64,000 nt of DNA from Hirundichthys speculiger (lineage: Eukaryota > Chordata > Actinopteri > Beloniformes > Exocoetidae). Location of the stretch: positions 186,001 to 250,000 of the forward strand of contig JAGFBZ010000725.1 in the NCBI GenBank assembly GCA_018398805.1, read 5' to 3'. This document shows positions 60,801 through 64,000 of this stretch, piece after piece. The notes beneath the pieces were generated by a model. The model ran no database searches. It was given only the letters and a program-made list of their open reading frames with translations, and was not told where the DNA came from. Position 1 is the stretch's first letter; every line of letters starts with the position of its first letter. A program made the translations under genes and the position numbers.

Positions 60801-63025
60801 ACGTGAAGTACTCTGGAAATACCACCAACCTGCGAGCCCACCTGAAACATTACCACCCAGACAAGGTAATGCTAACTGAGAGCTAGCCCAAGAAGTTGCA
60901 GCTCGATCAGAAACAAACCACGCTGGACAGTGACGGCGGTTGTTGCCACCAGTTTCCATCTACTTCACCTAGGTCGCAGAAAATTACGTCCATTACCTAC
61001 TTTATTTGTCAGGATTTGAGACCGTATTCAGTGGTGGAAAACGCCGTCTTTAAGGGGTGTGTATACTCTCGCGGCAATGTGTCGCAGTTATCTTGTCACC
61101 GGTATGCCGCAGTTACTTTTGATTTATGCTCAATTTTGAAGCGCGTCTGCGCTATGTTATTCCACGCTACACAATGCAAGATGGACAATCACGAACTAGC
61201 TAAACTTACTAAATTTATCACTTGTGTTTTTCCACTTCCTCACCGTCTCGGCCGTATCTAGACCCACATTCATCGCTATCTCCTTCCATGAATTACTAGA
61301 ATATGTGCTGTCTTTGTAGTGTGGAGAACCAGAATCGTACAGATGTGGGTACTTCCTCACTTCTTCAATGACGTGCTCTTTTCTACGCGGATGTAGAATT
61401 GACCAATCAGAGGCCTCCTTTCTCTCCTCTCTGTGACACTGTGCGGTCACCTACCTTTCAGTTCAATTAATTCAAACAAAGTAATTGGAACACTCACAAT
61501 ATGTCACTTTGTCCCATTAAAATCTTTCAGAAAATGATGTAAATGTATCTTAAGACGAATATCGATATATATCAAATCGTGAGCCAAGTATCGTGTATCG
61601 TATCGTATTGTGACATTAGTGTATCGGTACAGCCCTACTTAAAATGGCTACAAGTTGAAAACACGTGTGGTTTTTTTGGAAAAGCTTCCAGGAGAGAAGT
61701 TCTTCTTTCTAAAGGAAAAGGAAAGCACAAGTGGAGCTCTAAACTTCATCTGAACAAACCAGCAGACCAGAGCGGAGCTGTTCAGCCTTCACGACCACCG
61801 TGTTTGATGCAATAATGTCTGGTTATCCATCTGAGGTTCGTTTGGAAACAGTAAGACTGCTGTGGATGCTGGTGTCCACCGCAGTGACCTCTGGCCTCAG
61901 TCTAGATGGACCTCCATGTGGACTTACGCTCCGCTCTCCACCTGCACAGAGTTGCATCTGTCTGAGAAGTTCTTGTCACTGATCCTGGGGCAGTCAGAGT
62001 TCAGGTCCAGTCGCCTGCCAGCGAAGTTACGCTGCTCGAAAAGGGTCACCTGAGTGCAGAGAAGACACAGGAAAAACAGGAAACGTCAGTGACCCGTGGA
62101 GGCGTTGATCAGTTTGGACCAGAGACACGGTAATTCATTCACTCGCTGTGTGATTTGACAAACCCTTTGACCAGTTCAGAGTTCTAGAAGAACCACAAAA
62201 TGAAATATTTCTCACATGTGCGCTCCCATAAAGGAGCTGCTGGTCTAGATTGGATCTGGTCTAAGACAAAGAAGTACTTCTGGTACTGCTGCAGACCAGC
62301 CAGACCGGCTACGTCACCTGTGACCATACTGCATGTCACGACCAGTAAATCCACCTCGTCCACACCTGGGACAGTCTGAGTGGATTCTCTCTCTGTTGGG
62401 TATGAGTCAGTGCCTGAAGTGAAGGAGTGCAGGTATCCAGGAGGTTTGTCCACTAACTTGAGTTAATCAGGGGACTGACTGGGGCAGGTTCTGCAGCGAC
62501 GTACCGGTCTGTCGCAGTGCAGCGAGACCTGAGCTGAAAAGCAAAGGTGTTCCAGGTCATGGGTGTTGGGTCGTGACCGAGATCATGGATCTGCAGTCGA
62601 AGTGGTCAGAGTGAGCTTTCTTTAAAGGGGAGTCTCATAGAAATGAGACGAGGAGCTCAGTCTTCTGGGAAGAGCTCAGAGTCGGGTCAATGCTCCTCAA
62701 CGCTGAAAGAAGCCACTGGACTGTTTGTTCACCTGGTCAAGATGGTTCTCAGATGAAGAGATTATGGGTGAATTCCAATTCCTCCCTTAACCCTCAATCT
62801 CAACCCTCGCCCTTAACCCTCAATTTTTGGCCCTCAATCGTAACCCTCCAAAGTAAGTGTCAGGGTTATCTTGTGACTTAGAAATGGACTGTGGACTGGA
62901 CTGTGAGAATCTGGTCCAGTCAGGGTCCACCTGTGGCTCCACTAAACTCTACCTGTATGTAAACTGACTGGAGCGGTGGGCGGGTCCATCTCAGGCCAAT
63001 CAGAGATCAGTGGGCTTTTTTTTTT

Positions 63026-63056
<31 letters not shown>

Positions 63057-63650
63057 GGGGTTGTTTGGAGGAAGGAAACTGCGATGAACTGCAGTTCAAG
63101 TCACAGTTTTCTTCCACAGAGGCAGTGAATCTTGTAATTCTGTCACATTGATTGATTGATTGATTGAGCTCTTCTCTGAAGTTTGCTTTGACACAACAAC
63201 TCTTCATAAACTTTGGACTCACCCTCCCGCTGGACCCGTAGAAGGCACGTTGGAGCACAGACCCCAGCTTGCTGCAGATACAGAAGCATTTTTATGGAGA
63301 TTATTAGTCAAACAACACAACAGCAGAACAGTCAAATAAACTGGTCGTGATGTTAGAAACAGTTGTTAAGTTTAACCAATGACTTTGGCCTCTAAGAACA
63401 TGAAGGCTTGTGTAATTGTTTTAAATATGAAGCATGTCAGTTGTCGTTTCCCGCCTCAGTTTAACTGTGCTTCTGTTTTTCAGGTTTAAACCATCATTTT
63501 ACATTTATAGGTGCCGTACGTGTGCGTCCCCTACAGCCACCGTCACTCTGGGTGGTTTCTGAGGGGACTGGTCTGGGCCACGGGCCCCCGGCTGGACCGG
63601 ACGTACCTGGTTTGTTGGGCGAATCCTGGGACCTTAGTGAAGATGTTCAT
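54876..63650 (-). CDS. Beta/gamma-crystallin, six exons, beta-type gene structure
   Basis: Lens-type structural protein of four Greek-key motifs. Minus-strand exons: 63650-63607, 63271-63223, 62049-61928, 60181-60046, 57535-57396, 55008-54876; phases fit, 207 residues. Exons 1-2 give an N-terminal arm (MNIFTKVPGFAQQT..., LQRAFYGSSGR, residues 1-31). Motif 1 is VTLFEQRNFAGRRLDL; motif 2 WVGFEHDNYRGRQYLWDM; motif 3 AQLFERAGFSGKKMEL; motif 4 WVVYQEPNYRGPHYVLEK, ending MRRVRFN. One motif per exon is the beta-crystallin arrangement (gamma genes carry two per exon). I suspect the fish beta-gamma-X type (crybgx) but cannot confirm, so no symbol is given. Introns hold the satellite element, a pentanucleotide array and a hAT element. 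Minus-strand polyadenylation signals lie at 54807-54802 and 54789-54784. Confidence 0.88.
55257..56888 (+). mobile_element. TIR-bounded transposon whose interior is a 20-bp satellite
   Basis: Left end TACGACGGAGTATTAGGGCC then ACACAGAAA; right end is its inverted copy GGCCCTAATACTCCGTCGTA. CTTTTC at 55251-55256 and 56889-56894 is a candidate 6-bp target duplication. Just inside both ends lie CATTCCTCACTTA / TAAGTGAGGAATG and then satellite monomers: AATAAAGTCGAAATGTCGAG repeats forward from about 55330 to 56590, and inverted monomers (ATTTCGACTTTATTCTCGAC) at 56760-56815. A 300-bp non-satellite stretch (56590-56755) carries the hairpin GTGTCTATGTG / CACATAGACAC at 56683-56711. It lies in the crystallin intron between exons 5 and 6. 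No ORF of coding value. Confidence 0.85.
57858..59270. repeat. Pentanucleotide (TGGAC/TAGAC)n satellite
   Basis: About 1.4 kb of GGACT and AGACT units, with larger blocks such as GGATTAGGCTGGACTAGACT repeated many times from 58760 to 59230. Located in the crystallin intron between exons 4 and 5. Confidence 0.95.
59325..59395 (+). repeat. LINE/SINE-tail fragment
   Basis: GTAAAGCACCTTGAGACAAC, GCTGTACAAATAAAATTGA and TTGAATTGAATTGAG form the common fish non-LTR 3' tail, abutting the pentanucleotide array. Confidence 0.65.
60457..61637 (+). mobile_element. hAT element with BED-finger and transposase pieces, carrying a nested MADF ORF
   Basis: TAGGGCTGAGCGAT and TCGGTACAGCCCTA ends, with CTTAAAAT repeated exactly at 60449-60456 and 61638-61645. 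From 60670 the plus strand reads MAASINPAPACLKADVWEQF and, after a frameshift, a BED finger (CKLCHSNVKYSGNTTNLRAH). Near 60975-61050 a hAT-type block ITSITYFICQDLRPYSVVEN follows. The transposase is then broken by other DNA containing the minus-strand MADF-like ORF. It lies in the crystallin intron between exons 3 and 4. Confidence 0.88.
61196..61450 (-). pseudogene. MADF/Myb-SANT-like domain ORF, probably from a nested Harbinger element
   Basis: An 84-codon frame with HVIEEVRKYPHLYDSGSPHY, then SNSWKEIAMNVGLDTAETVR and KWKNTSDKF, the MADF pattern (acidic/aromatic start, W-x-x-I-A, conserved KW). MADF proteins accompany some Harbinger transposons. The ends of the nested element were not resolved; it probably begins near 61058. 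Confidence 0.65.
63016..63060. repeat. T20-G25 homopolymer pair
   Basis: A run of 20 T directly followed by 25 G in the crystallin intron between exons 2 and 3. Such a tract can form G-quadruplex or triplex structures and is a likely place for sequencing error. Confidence 0.95.
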
Positions 63651-64000
63651 GTCAGCGCTGCGAGGCCACAAGAAAGGCCCTTAAATACGCCGCGGCGAGG
63701 CCAACGGACAGCTGCTGGAAAGCTCAAGAGTGTTTCCGCAACGCTCGCCGGGGCCCTGGGCGCCATTGATATGCTAAACGCCCAACACAGGGTCGTCTCC
63801 TGTTTCCACGGCGCCCGTGTCGGCCGTAAACAGGGCGGCCACACACAGAACAGAGCACAAAAAAAAGAAATCATACAAACGCACATACGGACGGCGGCGG
63901 AAACAGAGGAGTGAATGTGGACGGTCACGGAGACTGCAGTGCCAACAGTTTTGGATTTTAACATTTCAGCATTTTCTCACCAACAATGCACGTTATGATA
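63651..64000 (-). promoter_or_regulatory. Upstream flank of the crystallin gene
   Basis: About 350 bp before the crystallin ATG (63650). It should contain the core promoter and 5'UTR. GCATTTAAGG-type sequence near 63678-63690 on the coding strand (from CCTTAAATACG) could be a TATA-like site about 30-40 bp upstream of the ATG. No lens-factor site is claimed. Confidence 0.4.

Overview
The window looks like vertebrate nuclear DNA from a ray-finned fish, probably a percomorph teleost. It has multi-exon genes with GT-AG introns, many hAT, Tc1/mariner, Harbinger and TTAA-type transposon remnants, long micro- and minisatellites, and a two-domain beta/gamma-crystallin of a fish type. No bacterial, phage or CRISPR signal is present. 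All identifications come from reading the sequence and remembered protein families; no database was searched.

Layout. (1) 306-2115, minus: first three coding exons of pex16 (peroxisome biogenesis), continuing off the left edge. (2) 2116-2378: a 263-bp gap forming a head-to-head promoter. (3) 2379-40539, plus: cars1, cytoplasmic cysteinyl-tRNA synthetase, with 23 coding exons traceable from start to stop. Its introns hold most of the window's repeats, including a satellite of about 10.4 kb. (4) 40540-46124: intergenic, with a 10-bp minisatellite, a G-rich minisatellite, transposon fragments and AT-rich DNA. (5) 46355-51992, plus: ccnb2 (cyclin B2), eight exons, with a CCAAT-box promoter and an intron filled by nested transposons. 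(6) 54876-63650, minus: a six-exon beta/gamma-crystallin with one Greek-key motif per exon. (7) 63651-64000: upstream flank of the crystallin.

The genes do not form a pathway. They are a peroxisome factor, a housekeeping tRNA synthetase, a mitotic cyclin and a lens-type structural protein; only pex16 and cars1 seem likely to share regulation.

Most notable: a satellite family whose monomers sit beside matching terminal inverted repeats, so the satellite appears to be carried by, and perhaps born from, a transposon (55257-56888, with a much larger relative at 20506-30930); a 4.4-kb TTAA-flanked element holding a decayed transposase plus a convergent ORF resembling the P2X7 receptor C-terminal domain; a tandem duplication that copied a cars1 5' splice site, one copy of which would extend the exon in frame; a GC-AG intron in cars1; and apparent small frameshifts in conserved exons of both cars1 and ccnb2, which may be assembly errors.
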